DNA of 64,000 bases from Paludibacteraceae bacterium (GCA_017391525.1 JAFOYE010000011.1:1-64000), one strand, 5' to 3'. Positions 51,228-60,765 are shown, numbered from the stretch's first letter. Program-made: numbers and translations. Notes: a model not told the origin generated them from the sequence alone.

Positions 51228-53711
51228 ATGAATATATCGTACAATTGGCTCAAACGCTACATTGCGCTTACAGATAGCGCAGAACAAGTAGCACAAATCT
51301 TGACTTCTATCGGATTGGAAGTAGGTAAAGTAGAAAAAGTTCAAACCATTAAAGGCGGTCTTGAGGGATTGGTCGTAGGTGAGGTTATCACCTGTGTGGA
51401 TCACCCTAACTCTGACCACTTGCATATTACCACAACTCGTGTAGTACCTGATACAGAACCTTTGCAAATTGTGTGTGGAGCGCCTAACGTAGCTGCTGGT
51501 CAGAAGGTTATCGTAGCTACTGTAGGTACAGTGCTCTACGATGGGGATGAGAAGTTTACCATCAAGAAAGGCAAGATTCGTGGCGAAGAGTCACTTGGTA
51601 TGATCTGTGCTGAGGATGAGATAGGCGTAGGTTCTAGCCACGATGGTATCATGGTTTTGCCTGCAGATACTCCTGTAGGTATGCCTGCTAAAGAGTACTT
51701 TGGCGTGGAAGATGATACGCTCATTGAGGTGGATATCACTCCTAACCGTGCGGATGGTGCTAGCCACTATGGTGTTGCGCGTGACTTGTATGCGTACTAC
51801 CAAGCACATGGTCAAAATATTGCTCTTACCAAACCTTCTGTAGAGGCTTTCAAGGTAGATAGCAATAATCTTCCTATTGAGGTAGTTGTGGAGAATGCGC
51901 AAGCATGTCCTCGTTATACAGGTGTGAGCATCAAGGGTGTGACCATCAAAGAGTCACCTGATTGGTTGAAAAAATCCCTTTCTACCATTGGTATTCGTCC
52001 TATCAACAACGTGGTGGATGTTACCAACTTTGTGCTCCACGAGATGGGACAAGCCTTGCACTCTTTTGATGCCGATAAAATCAAAGGAAACAAGGTGGTT
52101 GTTAAGAACGCTACCGAAGGACAAAAGTTCGTTACTCTTGATGGAGTAGAGCGCACTTTGTCTGCTGCTGACCTCATGATCTGCAATGCTGAAGAGCCAA
52201 TGTGTATTGCAGGTGTGTTTGGTGGACAAGATTCTGGTATCACAGAGCAAACAACCAATGTCTTCCTTGAGAGCGCATACTTCGATCCAGTAAGCATCCG
52301 TAAAACTGCTCGTCGTCATCAGTTGTCTACTGATGCAAGTTTCCGCTATGAGCGTGGTTGCGATCCTAATAACACCTTATATATACTGAAACGCTGTGCA
52401 TTGCTTATCCAAGAGGTTGCTGGTGGTGAAATTGCTATGGAGGTTACTGATCAAGGTCAAACAACTTTCGAACCATTCCCTATCGAACTTAATATTGACC
52501 GTACCAACGCACTTATTGGTAAAGAACTTGGCGAAGAGTTGATCGAAACTATCCTCAAAGCACTTGAGGTAGAGATCTATAGCAAGAATGGCAATGTATG
52601 GAGCATCGGCGTGCCTCGTTATCGTGTAGATGTACAACGCGAGTGCGACATGGTGGAGGATATCTTGCGTATCTATGGCTTCAACAATGTGGAGTTCCCT
52701 GAGAAACTCAATACCAGTCTCAGTTATAGCCAAAAACCAAATCCAGTAGCGGTACAGATTCGTATCTCTGAGCAATTGACTGCTCAAGGATTCAACGAGA
52801 TTCTCAATAACTCACTCACCAAGATGGGCTACTACGAAGCATTGGAGACATATCTTTTGGATACATGTGTGAAGATCATGAACCCACTTAGCCAAGACCT
52901 TGGCGTTATGCGTCAAACCCTCCTCTTTGGTGGTTTGGAGAGTATTCAACGCAATGCTAATCGCAAGAATGCGGACCTTAAGTTCTATGAGTTTGGTAAC
53001 TGCTATCACTATGATGTTCAGAAGATTGCCACTCGCCAAGCCAAAGACCCACATTGGGTGTATGACCCACTCTATGCCTACAGCGAGGAGCCACACTTGG
53101 CATTGTGGTTGACAGGTAACAAGACCGCTCAGTCATGGGTGATGAAGGAGGAGAAGACCAGCTTCTACCAACTCCATGCCTATGTAGCGAATGTACTCCG
53201 CCGTTTGGGTGTTGCATACAAGTTGGCTCCTTTGGCTGCTAACGAGTTGTATGAAGACGGCATGGCTATCCTTGCTCCTAATGGCAAGCAGATAGGTATA
53301 ATGGCTATTGTGGCAAGGAAACAACTCAAGGCGTTTGACATAGACAATGCTGTCTATTATGCAGATTTGGATTGGAACATGGTGCTTCGCCTCCACAAAC
53401 AATACAAACCTGTAATCAGCGATCTGCCTAAGTACCCAGAAGTGAAACGTGACTTGGCTTTGCTCGTTGATAAGTCTATTAAGTTTGCTGATTTGGCCCA
53501 AGCGGCTCAAGCAGCAGAGAAGAAACTTCTCAAGCAAGTGACTCTCTTCGATGTATATGAGGGTAAGAACCTTGAGGCTGGTAAGAAAAGTTATGCGCTC
53601 TCCTTTATCCTCCAAGATACAGAGAACACTTTGAAAGACAAGCAAATCGAAACTATCATGGCTAAATTGCAAAAGGCTTTCGAGGAGAAGTTCGCTGCAA
53701 AACTTCGCTAA
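51228..53711 (+). CDS. pheT: Phenylalanine--tRNA ligase beta subunit
   Basis: 827 aa from the ATG at 51228; the family start MNISYNWLKRYI supports it, and an upstream in-frame codon at 51186 overlaps the -7 box. Order of domains: N-terminal tRNA-binding OB (about 40-150, LQIVCGAPN region), B3/B4 editing (about 210-390, FVTLDGVERTLSAADLMI), B5 (about 410-480), core with GVMRQTLLFGGLESI, and C-terminal anticodon-binding FDX-ACB (about 735-827, YPEVKRDLALLVD). Works with PheS, encoded 43 kb away. First gene of the run pheT, small ORF, CotH-like gene, purN. Confidence 0.96.
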   Translation: MNISYNWLKRYIALTDSAEQVAQILTSIGLEVGKVEKVQTIKGGLEGLVVGEVITCVDHPNSDHLHITTTRVVPDTEPLQIVCGAPNVAAGQKVIVATVGTVLYDGDEKFTIKKGKIRGEESLGMICAEDEIGVGSSHDGIMVLPADTPVGMPAKEYFGVEDDTLIEVDITPNRADGASHYGVARDLYAYYQAHGQNIALTKPSVEAFKVDSNNLPIEVVVENAQACPRYTGVSIKGVTIKESPDWLKKSLSTIGIRPINNVVDVTNFVLHEMGQALHSFDADKIKGNKVVVKNATEGQKFVTLDGVERTLSAADLMICNAEEPMCIAGVFGGQDSGITEQTTNVFLESAYFDPVSIRKTARRHQLSTDASFRYERGCDPNNTLYILKRCALLIQEVAGGEIAMEVTDQGQTTFEPFPIELNIDRTNALIGKELGEELIETILKALEVEIYSKNGNVWSIGVPRYRVDVQRECDMVEDILRIYGFNNVEFPEKLNTSLSYSQKPNPVAVQIRISEQLTAQGFNEILNNSLTKMGYYEALETYLLDTCVKIMNPLSQDLGVMRQTLLFGGLESIQRNANRKNADLKFYEFGNCYHYDVQKIATRQAKDPHWVYDPLYAYSEEPHLALWLTGNKTAQSWVMKEEKTSFYQLHAYVANVLRRLGVAYKLAPLAANELYEDGMAILAPNGKQIGIMAIVARKQLKAFDIDNAVYYADLDWNMVLRLHKQYKPVISDLPKYPEVKRDLALLVDKSIKFADLAQAAQAAEKKLLKQVTLFDVYEGKNLEAGKKSYALSFILQDTENTLKDKQIETIMAKLQKAFEEKFAAKLR

Positions 53712-53824
53712 TGACATACGAAGAGTATATAAATGAACAACAAGCAGCATTCGCCGAAGAGCATTCGGACGAGTGCTGTTTTGTTGAAAATCAAGCAGAA
53801 GGTGTTTTTGTAAGAGGACATTAA
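53711..53824 (+). CDS. 37-aa ORF coupled to pheT
   Basis: The ATG shares its A with the last base of the pheT TAA stop. The frame reads MTYEEYINEQQAAFAEEH and ends CCFVENQAEGVFVRGH, with a Cys-Cys pair. The next ATG follows 7 nt after its stop. Acidic, soluble, no signal peptide. The one-base overlap on both the codon and the tight spacing suggest a real gene, but no homologue is known to me; it could be chance. Confidence 0.45.
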   Translation: MTYEEYINEQQAAFAEEHSDECCFVENQAEGVFVRGH

Positions 53825-53831
53825 TAGCTTA

Positions 53832-55565
53832 ATGAGATTGAAAAAACATATCATATCCCTCTCCTTAATGTGGCTGCTGCTGTCGCTACCGATTGTTGTG
53901 CGTGCACAGTTTAAGGTGGGTGGGCACGATATCCTGTATAATAGTACACAAGGAGCATATATGTGTCCTATTCCTGATTCGTTGTTTGGATATGATTATG
54001 AAACGTTTATTCAGTCTGAAACCATTTTTCGAACAAAAGTCGTAGACGGTAATTTGGTTTTGGATACTTTGCAATGGGATTCCATACAATTGGGAGCGGA
54101 TCTCTACCATGCCCATGATTCGATTACGTTTAGTGATATAGCTGGTGGTAAAATTTATCCACTAAAAGCCCATTTCAACGATGGTTCGACGATGTCTTTT
54201 CCCATTACCTTTACCAATCTTCCTATTGTTCGTTTAGATGGACAATTTGGTAATGATTATAGCAATGGCACCGTTATAGTTTTTTCCACGGATACAGGTG
54301 TGCCTTTGCAGCAGATGAAAGCCAAAATTAAATGGCGCGGAGGTAGTACCAATGGTACGAATAAACATAAGCGTAATTATACCATTAAGTTTCTTAATCA
54401 TAACGGTAAAAAACAAAAGCGCCAGTTCTTTGGTTTGCGAACCCATAATCAATGGATACTAAATGCGGGTCAAGTGGATCTAGCTCGTTGTCGTAACCAG
54501 GTAGGTCATGAGTTGTGGAATGATATGGCTCGTAAACCTTATTATATAGATCAAGCTCCGGATGCTTTGACTAGTGTTAGAGGACAATTCGTGGAAGTTT
54601 TCCTCAATGGTGAGTACCGTGGTATATATTCAATGACAGAGAATATAGACCAAGAGCAAACACAGATAGTTGAGCATGACGAAGATAATAATATTTTCCA
54701 TGGTCACTTGTGGAAAACGGATTCCTGGGACGGAACAAGTATGTATGACATCAAGGACTACGATAATACCCAAGAAGTATATCGTGGTTTTGAAACGAAG
54801 TATCCTGATTTTGAAGATGTTAACCCGACGGATTATTCAATACTTTACAATGCCATCAATTTTGCATTGAATAGTACTGATGCTGAGTTTAAACTCTATT
54901 TGGATGAGTATTTTGACATTCCTGTCTTGATAGATTATTATCTGCTGATCGACATTTTAGTAGCTCAAGATAACAATGGTAAGAATATGTTTTGGGTTTG
55001 CTATGATGGACAGCAGGACAAGAAACTAACCATTGCTGTTTGGGACTTGGATTGTACTGTAGGACAAGGATATAATCCTACTAAACCACATCCAAGTGGT
55101 TTTGGACCTGAAATAGACATGCGTACGCAAAATCTATTGATGGTTTTGAATCGAATGATCAAAATTCCTGAGTATAACAAGGCAGTTAAGGACCGTTATA
55201 GGGAGTTGTATCAAACGCATCTTAATCCTGATTCTTTATATGCCCGCTATGAAAATTATATCCATCATTTTATCCGTGGTGGTGCAGCTGCACGTGAAGA
55301 ACAGAAATGGAGTAGGGATTCTGACATCGGTGGATACGAACTAAACTTGCAACAAGAGTTAGATTTTATCTATGATTGGATACAACGTAGATATGCTTTC
55401 CTAAATGCAGGCGAATTTTATAGAGATAATGTTTCTACATCGGTCGAGGATGTAGCTCGCCCTAGCGACAATAGAATCTTTGATATTTTAGGACAGCCAG
55501 TCAGTAGCCCGGTGAAATCGGGTATTTATATACAAAACGGTAAGAAAATATTTATTCAACCATAA
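53832..55565 (+). CDS. CotH-kinase-family exported protein
   Basis: 577 aa. Signal peptide about 1-25 (ending VVRAQ). The CotH fold is marked by AKIKWRGGSTNGTNKHKRNYTIK-type RGG-KK-Y, WILNAGQVDLARCRNQVGHELW, FVEVFLNGEYRGIYSMTENID and the catalytic-like VWDLDCTVGQGY near 405. The tail IFDILGQPVSSPVKSGIYI and NGKKIFIQP resembles a type IX sorting C-terminus, so it may be exported by the Por system. CotH proteins phosphorylate partners in Bacillus spores; the bacterial envelope role here is unknown. Confidence 0.85.
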   Translation: MRLKKHIISLSLMWLLLSLPIVVRAQFKVGGHDILYNSTQGAYMCPIPDSLFGYDYETFIQSETIFRTKVVDGNLVLDTLQWDSIQLGADLYHAHDSITFSDIAGGKIYPLKAHFNDGSTMSFPITFTNLPIVRLDGQFGNDYSNGTVIVFSTDTGVPLQQMKAKIKWRGGSTNGTNKHKRNYTIKFLNHNGKKQKRQFFGLRTHNQWILNAGQVDLARCRNQVGHELWNDMARKPYYIDQAPDALTSVRGQFVEVFLNGEYRGIYSMTENIDQEQTQIVEHDEDNNIFHGHLWKTDSWDGTSMYDIKDYDNTQEVYRGFETKYPDFEDVNPTDYSILYNAINFALNSTDAEFKLYLDEYFDIPVLIDYYLLIDILVAQDNNGKNMFWVCYDGQQDKKLTIAVWDLDCTVGQGYNPTKPHPSGFGPEIDMRTQNLLMVLNRMIKIPEYNKAVKDRYRELYQTHLNPDSLYARYENYIHHFIRGGAAAREEQKWSRDSDIGGYELNLQQELDFIYDWIQRRYAFLNAGEFYRDNVSTSVEDVARPSDNRIFDILGQPVSSPVKSGIYIQNGKKIFIQP

Positions 55566-55567
55566 TC

Positions 55568-56110
55568 ATGCTAGCTGTTTTTGCTTCTGGTACAGGAACT
55601 ACATTGCAAGCGCTAATGGACAACCAAGAGCGTTATAACTACCAAGTTTCTTTGGTAGTGGTTAATCGTGCATGTCAAGCAAAAGAGCGAGCTGATAAAG
55701 AAGGAATCATTACCCTATTCTCCAAAGATTGGCAGGAGATAGACCTTCAACTTACGGGGCATAATATCCAACTCATTGTTCTAGCAGGCTTTCTTGCTAT
55801 TATACCACAATGGTTCTGCGAAAAATGGGATAAGAAGATCGTCAATATTCATCCATCTCTTCTTCCTAAGTTTGGAGGCAAAGGTATGTATGGAATGCAT
55901 GTGCATGAGGCTGTGCTAGCAGCTGGCGAACAGCAGTCTGGTTGTACAGTCCATTATGTGAGTGCAGAAGTAGATGGAGGTGCTATTATTGCCCAATCCA
56001 TCGTGCCTGTAATGGGAGATGATACTCCTGATAGTTTAGCTCAACGTGTACAACTGGCAGAAAAAATTCTCCTACCACAAGTGATAGGAGAATTACTATG
56101 CAATACTTGA
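55568..56110 (+). CDS. purN: Phosphoribosylglycinamide formyltransferase
   Basis: 180 aa. GSGTTLQALMD near 8-18 (phosphate loop), VNIHPSLLPKFGGKGMYG near 95-112 with the catalytic His, and HYVSAEVDGGAIIAQ containing the Asp. It adds the third purine carbon using 10-formyl-THF. It starts 3 nt after the CotH-like gene. A 10-bp inverted repeat (56065-56074 with 56085-56094) lies in the last codons. Confidence 0.95.
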   Translation: MLAVFASGTGTTLQALMDNQERYNYQVSLVVVNRACQAKERADKEGIITLFSKDWQEIDLQLTGHNIQLIVLAGFLAIIPQWFCEKWDKKIVNIHPSLLPKFGGKGMYGMHVHEAVLAAGEQQSGCTVHYVSAEVDGGAIIAQSIVPVMGDDTPDSLAQRVQLAEKILLPQVIGELLCNT

Positions 56111-56115
56111 TTTGT

Positions 56116-56136
56116 CCGTTACCACCCCGTTACCAC
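56116..56136. repeat. Short 10/11-mer direct repeat between purN and the HAD gene
   Basis: CCGTTACCAC followed by CCCGTTACCAC. The phrase CCACCCCGTTACCAC recurs at 60538-60552, 4.4 kb away. Confidence 0.65.
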
Positions 56137-56159
56137 TCTGAAGGGATACTGAACCTTTG

Positions 56160-56996
56160 CTAAACTTGTTCGATAATATCTAAAGCATAATCAGCTTTGA
56201 CTTTATCTAGAATATGGCGAACAATCTTCATAATTTCACCATTCTCACTGTAGTCAGCTTCACAAGCGAAATTAACGCGTCCTTCTGATAATAATTGTTG
56301 GGCTACTTCTCGCTTTTTCTCGTTACCATAGACTGCAAAACTATACCCGCCTTCAGCTTTGACTGTTCGCATACATGGAACGTCAGTTTCGCCATCTCCC
56401 AAATAAATCATTCTATCAAAAGGTACTGGGCGCTCATCTTCAGGCATATATTCGTTGACGCGTACACGGTCACTAACCTCCAATACTCCTTTGCTAATCT
56501 TAAAGAGAAATTGGGTTTTCTTCGTGTAGTCTACTACTACGGCTGGCCAGCATACTTCGCCTTGAGTGTCATATAGATAGCTGCAAGCATAGATCTTCTC
56601 AAAATGCTTAGCAATGGCACAGCCTTCTACCATTTCTTTAACACCAGAACTATTGATGTAATGCTTAACTTGTACACCAATCTCAGCGGCATAAGAATTG
56701 ATTTTCTCAAACCATTCCAATACACCCGGGAAGAAACTCACCTCTTGTCCAAACTCCTGTAGTCGCTTGCGTGTTAATGGTATACCTACTCGTTTAGCTT
56801 CTGCTTGTAGAGCATACATCACAACTGCAATACTACCAGCATCATTCGTCTTGGCTAGTTTGTCGCATAGATCCCAAAAATCACCTGGGTTATCGTATCC
56901 CAATGCTTTCAATAGACCAAACTCCTGCATATTGCCAGGAGCTAGTGTGCCATCAAAATCATATACAAGAGCTACTATGGGTTGATTGTGATGCAT
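56160..56996 (-). CDS. HAD-superfamily hydrolase
   Basis: 278 aa. Motif I VYDFDGTLAPGNM (10-22), motif II within NSSGVKEMVEG, and motifs III/IV in MIYLGDGETDVPCMR near 215-229. The cap and substrate pocket are not diagnostic, so the substrate is unknown; a phosphatase is most likely. It follows ridA by 16 nt on the same strand and converges with purN. Confidence 0.88.
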   Translation of the reverse strand: MHHNQPIVALVYDFDGTLAPGNMQEFGLLKALGYDNPGDFWDLCDKLAKTNDAGSIAVVMYALQAEAKRVGIPLTRKRLQEFGQEVSFFPGVLEWFEKINSYAAEIGVQVKHYINSSGVKEMVEGCAIAKHFEKIYACSYLYDTQGEVCWPAVVVDYTKKTQFLFKISKGVLEVSDRVRVNEYMPEDERPVPFDRMIYLGDGETDVPCMRTVKAEGGYSFAVYGNEKKREVAQQLLSEGRVNFACEADYSENGEIMKIVRHILDKVKADYALDIIEQV

Positions 56997-57012
56997 ATAC
57001 TGAATAGGACGA

Positions 57013-57390
57013 TTATAATACAGCTAAAACTTCGATTTCAACGAGTCCGCCTTTTGGTAATGCTGCTACTGCAACGGCAGAGCGAGCAGGGAAAGGAGCG
57101 GTGAAAAGAGTGGAATATACCTCGTTGAGTACGGCAAAATTAGCCATATCAGTCAAAAAAACGGTGGTCTTTACTACATGACTAGCATCTGTGCCTGCTG
57201 CCTCAAGAATAGCGGCGACGTTTTTAACTGCTTGCTCAGCTTGGCTGCGGAAGTCTGTACCTGCAAATTCACCTGTTGCAGGGTCAATACCCAATTGTCC
57301 GCTGGCAAATAACATACCATTAGCTACTACTGCTTGACTGTATGCACCGATAGCTGCTGGTGCATTAGTGGTAGAAATAATCTCTTTCAT
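57013..57390 (-). CDS. ridA: RidA-family enamine/imine deaminase
   Basis: 125 aa. YjgF/RidA signature: NAPAAIGAYSQAVVANGMLFASGQ, GQLGIDPATGEF, KTTVFLTDMANFAVLNEVY and the arginine of FPARSAVAVAALPKGGLVEIE. It hydrolyses reactive 2-aminoacrylate. Its promoter is at 57417-57447; the HAD gene is its operon partner. Confidence 0.95.
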   Translation of the reverse strand: MKEIISTTNAPAAIGAYSQAVVANGMLFASGQLGIDPATGEFAGTDFRSQAEQAVKNVAAILEAAGTDASHVVKTTVFLTDMANFAVLNEVYSTLFTAPFPARSAVAVAALPKGGLVEIEVLAVL

Positions 57391-57416
57391 ATCTATTTTG
57401 AATTAATTTTGCGCTA

Positions 57417-57447
57417 CAAAGGTATAATTTTTTTTTCAATAACACAA
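57417..57447 (-). promoter_or_regulatory. ridA promoter
   Basis: On minus: TTG (57445-57447), 20 nt with a nine-A tract, TACCTTTG (57417-57424). Confidence 0.8.
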
Positions 57448-57494
57448 GTTGGGCAAATAATTTTGGCTAATTTAGGGATAAATTTATATAATTT

Positions 57495-57525
57495 TTGTTT
57501 TTATGCATATTTTTTAGTACCTTTG
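57495..57525 (+). promoter_or_regulatory. prfC promoter
   Basis: TTG at 57495-57497 and TACCTTTG at 57518-57525, 20 nt apart. The leader is almost entirely a 10-mer array. Confidence 0.8.
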
Positions 57526-57537
57526 CACCCCAATTTT

Positions 57538-57607
57538 GAACAATACTGAACCACACTGAACAATATTGAACCACATTGAACAATGCTTAGTAACGCTGAA
57601 CAACAAG
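57538..57607. repeat. 10-mer array that forms the prfC leader and start codon
   Basis: Seven exact-length units: GAACAATACT, GAACCACACT, GAACAATATT, GAACCACATT, GAACAATGCT, TAGTAACGCT, GAACAACAAG. The first five alternate between two words, a 20-nt higher-order pattern. The prfC ATG (57583-57585) is in unit five and the first eight codons are unit-derived. Confidence 0.93.
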
Positions 57608-59169
57608 AAATCTTACGTCGCAGAACCTTTGCGATTATCTCTCACCCTGATGCGGGTAAGACAACATTGACTGAGAAACTTCTTCTCTATGGAGGTGCTA
57701 TCCATGTGGCAGGAGCGGTGAAATCGAATAAAATCCGTAAGACTGCTACTTCTGACTGGATGGAGATTGAGAAACAACGTGGTATCTCTGTGGCTACCTC
57801 TGTGATGGGATTTGATTATAATAACTATCATATCAATATCCTTGACACCCCTGGTCACCAAGACTTTGCCGAGGATACTTTCCGTACACTAACTGCGGTG
57901 GATTCGGTGGTAATCGTGATTGACTCTGCCAAAGGTGTTGAGACGCAGACACGCCGTTTGATGCAGGTATGTCGTATGCGTAAGACTCCTGTGATGGTCT
58001 TTGTTAATAAGATGGACCGTGAGGGTAAAGATCCATTTGATTTGATGGATGAGGTAGAGAGCGAACTCGGTATACATGTACGCCCATTGTCTTGGCCAAT
58101 CAATAGTGGTGAGCGTTTCAAGGGGGTGTATAATATCTTCCAATCTACCTTGGATCTCTATACTCCAAACAAAACGCAGGTTACTGAATCCCTTCGTTTT
58201 GAGGATGTGAATGATCCACAGATTGCTCAACTCGTTGGTGAGCAAGATGCCCTCAAACTGCAAGAGGATTTGGAGATGATCGAGGGCGTGTATAATCCTT
58301 TCTCTCGTGAAGACTATTTGGCGGGTGATTTGGCTCCTGTATTCTTTGGTTCGGCACTCAACACCTTTGGCGTGAAGGAACTCCTTGAGTGTTTCGTGCA
58401 GATTGCACCTTCGCCACGCCCAGTAGAGGCAGTAGAGCGTAAGGTAGAACCTATGGAGGATGGATTCACCGCATTCTGCTTTAAGATACACGCCAATATG
58501 GACCCTAACCATCGCTCTTGTATTGCGTTCTTCAAAATTTGCTCGGGTAAGTTCGTGCGTAATACCTATTATAAGCACGTGCGCGAGAACCGCCAAATGC
58601 GTTTCTCTGCTCCAACCTGCTTCATGGCTCAACGCAAAGAGACGGTGGATGAAGCATTTGCAGGAGATATTGTAGGTTTGCCAGATACAGGTAACTTCAA
58701 GATTGGAGATACATTGACTGCGGGAGAAAACCTCCATTTTAAGGGTTTGCCTTCTTTCTCTCCTGAGATGTTCAAATATATTGAGAATGCCGATCCTATG
58801 AAGCAAAAGCAATTGGATAAAGGAGTTAGTCAACTCATGGATGAGGGTGTTGCACAACTTTTTATCAGCCAGTTCAATGGCCGCAAGATTGTTGGTACGG
58901 TAGGTCAATTACAGTTTGAGGTTATCCAACATCGTTTGGAACATGAGTATCAGGCTAAATGTCGTTGGGAACCTCTGCAGATGTTCAAGGCGTGTTGGAT
59001 AGAGTCGGATGATGATGCAGAACTTGAGATGTTCAAGAAACGCAAAGCTCAGTATATGGCGAAGGACAAAGAAGGCCGTGATGTCTTTATGGCAGATAGT
59101 GGCTACGTCCTCCAAATGGCACAAAGCGACTACAAGAACATTAAGTTCCACTTTACGAGTGAGTTTTAA
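57583..59169 (+). CDS. prfC: Peptide chain release factor 3
   Basis: 528 aa, full length. GTPase motifs SHPDAGKTT (18-26), DTPGHQDF and [11 protein letters not shown]; then the RF3-specific [29 protein letters not shown] domain II stretch and a C-terminal domain III. RF3 removes RF1/RF2 from ribosomes after termination. It starts [10 protein letters not shown], where MLSNAEQQ is array-encoded; the conserved part begins about residue 8 ([10 protein letters not shown]). Confidence 0.97.
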   Translation: MLSNAEQQEILRRRTFAIISHPDAGKTTLTEKLLLYGGAIHVAGAVKSNKIRKTATSDWMEIEKQRGISVATSVMGFDYNNYHINILDTPGHQDFAEDTFRTLTAVDSVVIVIDSAKGVETQTRRLMQVCRMRKTPVMVFVNKMDREGKDPFDLMDEVESELGIHVRPLSWPINSGERFKGVYNIFQSTLDLYTPNKTQVTESLRFEDVNDPQIAQLVGEQDALKLQEDLEMIEGVYNPFSREDYLAGDLAPVFFGSALNTFGVKELLECFVQIAPSPRPVEAVERKVEPMEDGFTAFCFKIHANMDPNHRSCIAFFKICSGKFVRNTYYKHVRENRQMRFSAPTCFMAQRKETVDEAFAGDIVGLPDTGNFKIGDTLTAGENLHFKGLPSFSPEMFKYIENADPMKQKQLDKGVSQLMDEGVAQLFISQFNGRKIVGTVGQLQFEVIQHRLEHEYQAKCRWEPLQMFKACWIESDDDAELEMFKKRKAQYMAKDKEGRDVFMADSGYVLQMAQSDYKNIKFHFTSEF

Positions 59170-59207
59170 AACTATAACATAATATTAACATTAAAAAAAA
59201 TAAAATT

Positions 59208-59933
59208 ATGAAAAAACTTGTATTATTTGCTTTAATGTCGATCAGCATTACTGCATTCTCACAATCATTAACCGGAGCCACATACTCTTATACAGAAAGG
59301 GTGTTTACTGAGGAAGGAAGTGTAGATGTCACAAGTTATTTTACTTTCACATCAGAGACTGATGTTGTATGGCTATTTGAAACTCCAAGAGAGAATGTGT
59401 TTCCTGTCGGATATGGAAAATACAGCAAAGAGTATAATACGATATTCTTCTCGCATTTAGAAAAAGTGCATGAAAAAATAAGTATTTACTACGCTGAGAC
59501 AGATATTAAGTTTACTTTTGATCCAACATCTCTAGTAGCGAGATTACTCTTTAATCATGACTATAGTCATGATTATTTAAATCGTTTCTATAACCAAGGA
59601 AATGTTTTTAGATTGACGAAAGAGAAGGTGTCGTTGATACCTAACAAAAATTTAGTTGGAACAAGTTGGGGTATATATGATGCTAATAATGATGTTGCTG
59701 GAACCCTTTATTTTAAGACGTGGAATGAGGTGCTAATTAATGGAGAAACTCATCTCTATGTATGTGTGGGAAACTTACTCGCAATTAAAAGTGGTGATAA
59801 TTTAAACGATGAGAATTTAGTTGGTATTTATTATCCAGGAGCTAGAACTATCATTTGTAAAAGAGATGGTCTGGATAAAGAAGAATGGAATAATGACTTG
59901 TCAATAAGTTTTGAAATCGTAAGATTAGAATAG
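59208..59933 (+). CDS. Exported protein of unknown function
   Basis: 241 aa. Signal peptide 1-18 (MKKLVLFALMSISITAFS). Two halves begin with a similar phrase: LTGATYSYTERVF (about 20-32) and LVGTSWGIYDAN (about 148-160), each followed by strands, which hints at an ancient internal duplication of a beta-rich unit. I do not recognise the family. It lies 38 nt after prfC without a clear promoter, and is closed by the terminator at 59995-60027. Confidence 0.65.
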   Translation: MKKLVLFALMSISITAFSQSLTGATYSYTERVFTEEGSVDVTSYFTFTSETDVVWLFETPRENVFPVGYGKYSKEYNTIFFSHLEKVHEKISIYYAETDIKFTFDPTSLVARLLFNHDYSHDYLNRFYNQGNVFRLTKEKVSLIPNKNLVGTSWGIYDANNDVAGTLYFKTWNEVLINGETHLYVCVGNLLAIKSGDNLNDENLVGIYYPGARTIICKRDGLDKEEWNNDLSISFEIVRLE

Positions 59934-59994
59934 ATATTGTCTTAGTGTTGAATTTGTAACAATAGTTGCATCATACAACACATAGCAATCTATC

Positions 59995-60027
59995 AACCTC
60001 GCTACTCAATAAGTGGCGAGGTTTTCT
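59995..60027 (+). terminator. Terminator after the 241-aa exported protein
   Basis: Stem AACCTCGCTACT (59995-60006) with AGTGGCGAGGTT (60012-60023), one G-T pair, 5-nt loop, then TTTTC. Confidence 0.8.
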
Positions 60028-60315
60028 ATAGTATGTAAGTTAATTTATAATTTGGTTCTTTACAAATTATGTACGATTTTAAGATTTTCTTCCCTTGTGC
60101 CTACATTGTGCTATCTCGGTTAAAGACCATGCGCTACCTTTGCGCTAGGATTGTAAATCTATAGTTAACCTATAGTTAAGAAAACGACATGTGGCGGAAG
60201 TGTCATTTTTGTCGTTATTGACGGTTTGCAACCGACAGAACCGACAATTTACGCAATGCGTATTTAAAAGAATGGAGTACTGATTTTCAGGGAGAACGAT
60301 TCTTGAAATTAATTT

Positions 60316-60362
60316 CTACGGACTTTTTCTCCGACTCTTAGATTTGTCCGTAGAAAGTCCGT
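60316..60362. repeat. Two overlapping inverted repeats with mutually exclusive pairings
   Basis: CTACGGAC (60316-60323) can pair with GTCCGTAG (60346-60353). ACGGACTTT (60318-60326) can instead pair with AAAGTCCGT (60354-60362). The two stems share bases and so exclude each other. Confidence 0.6.
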
Positions 60363-60425
60363 GGAAAATAGTAACAAGATTGTAAGTTGCTTATTATCAA
60401 TGTTTGCTTACATTTTTTCTTTAAA

Positions 60426-60488
60426 AGGAATTTTAAGAATTTAGGGAATTTAGGGAACTTTTAAAATTCCTTAAATTCCCTAAGTTCC
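60426..60488. repeat. 9-mer array with both strand senses
   Basis: Seven 9-mers: AGGAATTTT, AAGAATTTA, GGGAATTTA, GGGAACTTT, TAAAATTCC, TTAAATTCC, CTAAGTTCC. The last three are close to reverse complements of the first four, so the array folds back on itself. Confidence 0.82.
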
Positions 60489-60560
60489 CTGCTATAATTT
60501 ATAACTATCGATCTTGGTTATCTTATCTTTTCCGTGACCACCCCGTTACCACCTAAATGT

Positions 60561-60646
60561 GATGAGCATAGGATAAGCAAGAGATATGAATCACATACTA
60601 ACCACATAGTAATCTCATAGTAATAGCATAGTGAAGGTACATGTGA
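60561..60646. repeat. Degenerate 11-mer array
   Basis: The clearest units are CACATACTAAC, CACATAGTAAT, CTCATAGTAAT, AGCATAGTGAA (60592-60635). The flanks (GATGAGCATAG, GATAAGCAAGA) keep the same 11-nt length. Confidence 0.72.
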
Positions 60647-60671
60647 ACCCGTTATGAACTTGTAATCGTTA

Positions 60672-60699
60672 GTTGATAGTTAACAATTAATAGTTAATA
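60672..60699. repeat. 7-mer array
   Basis: Units GTTGATA, GTTAACA, ATTAATA, GTTAATA. Confidence 0.75.
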
Positions 60700-60733
60700 T
60701 TTTCAGATTAAATTTATGTTCTAGAATTGTTTA

Positions 60734-60765
60734 TTTGCGTATGTCAAAAAAAAACATTACCTTTG
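60734..60765 (+). promoter_or_regulatory. Promoter of the nucleoside permease gene
   Basis: TTTG at 60734-60737 in TTTGCGTATGTCAAAAAAAA, then TACCTTTG at 60758-60765, 20 nt apart. Confidence 0.82.

Noticed and set aside
56065..56094. 10-bp inverted repeat at the end of purN as a terminator
   Set aside because: It lies wholly in the coding sequence and no T-run follows; it may be chance or a weak stem.
57889..58908. 339-codon open frame opposite prfC
   Set aside because: Antisense shadow of prfC with no family features.
60135..60142. TACCTTTG box as a definite promoter
   Set aside because: No TTG is found 20 nt upstream, unlike every other full promoter here, and no gene follows.
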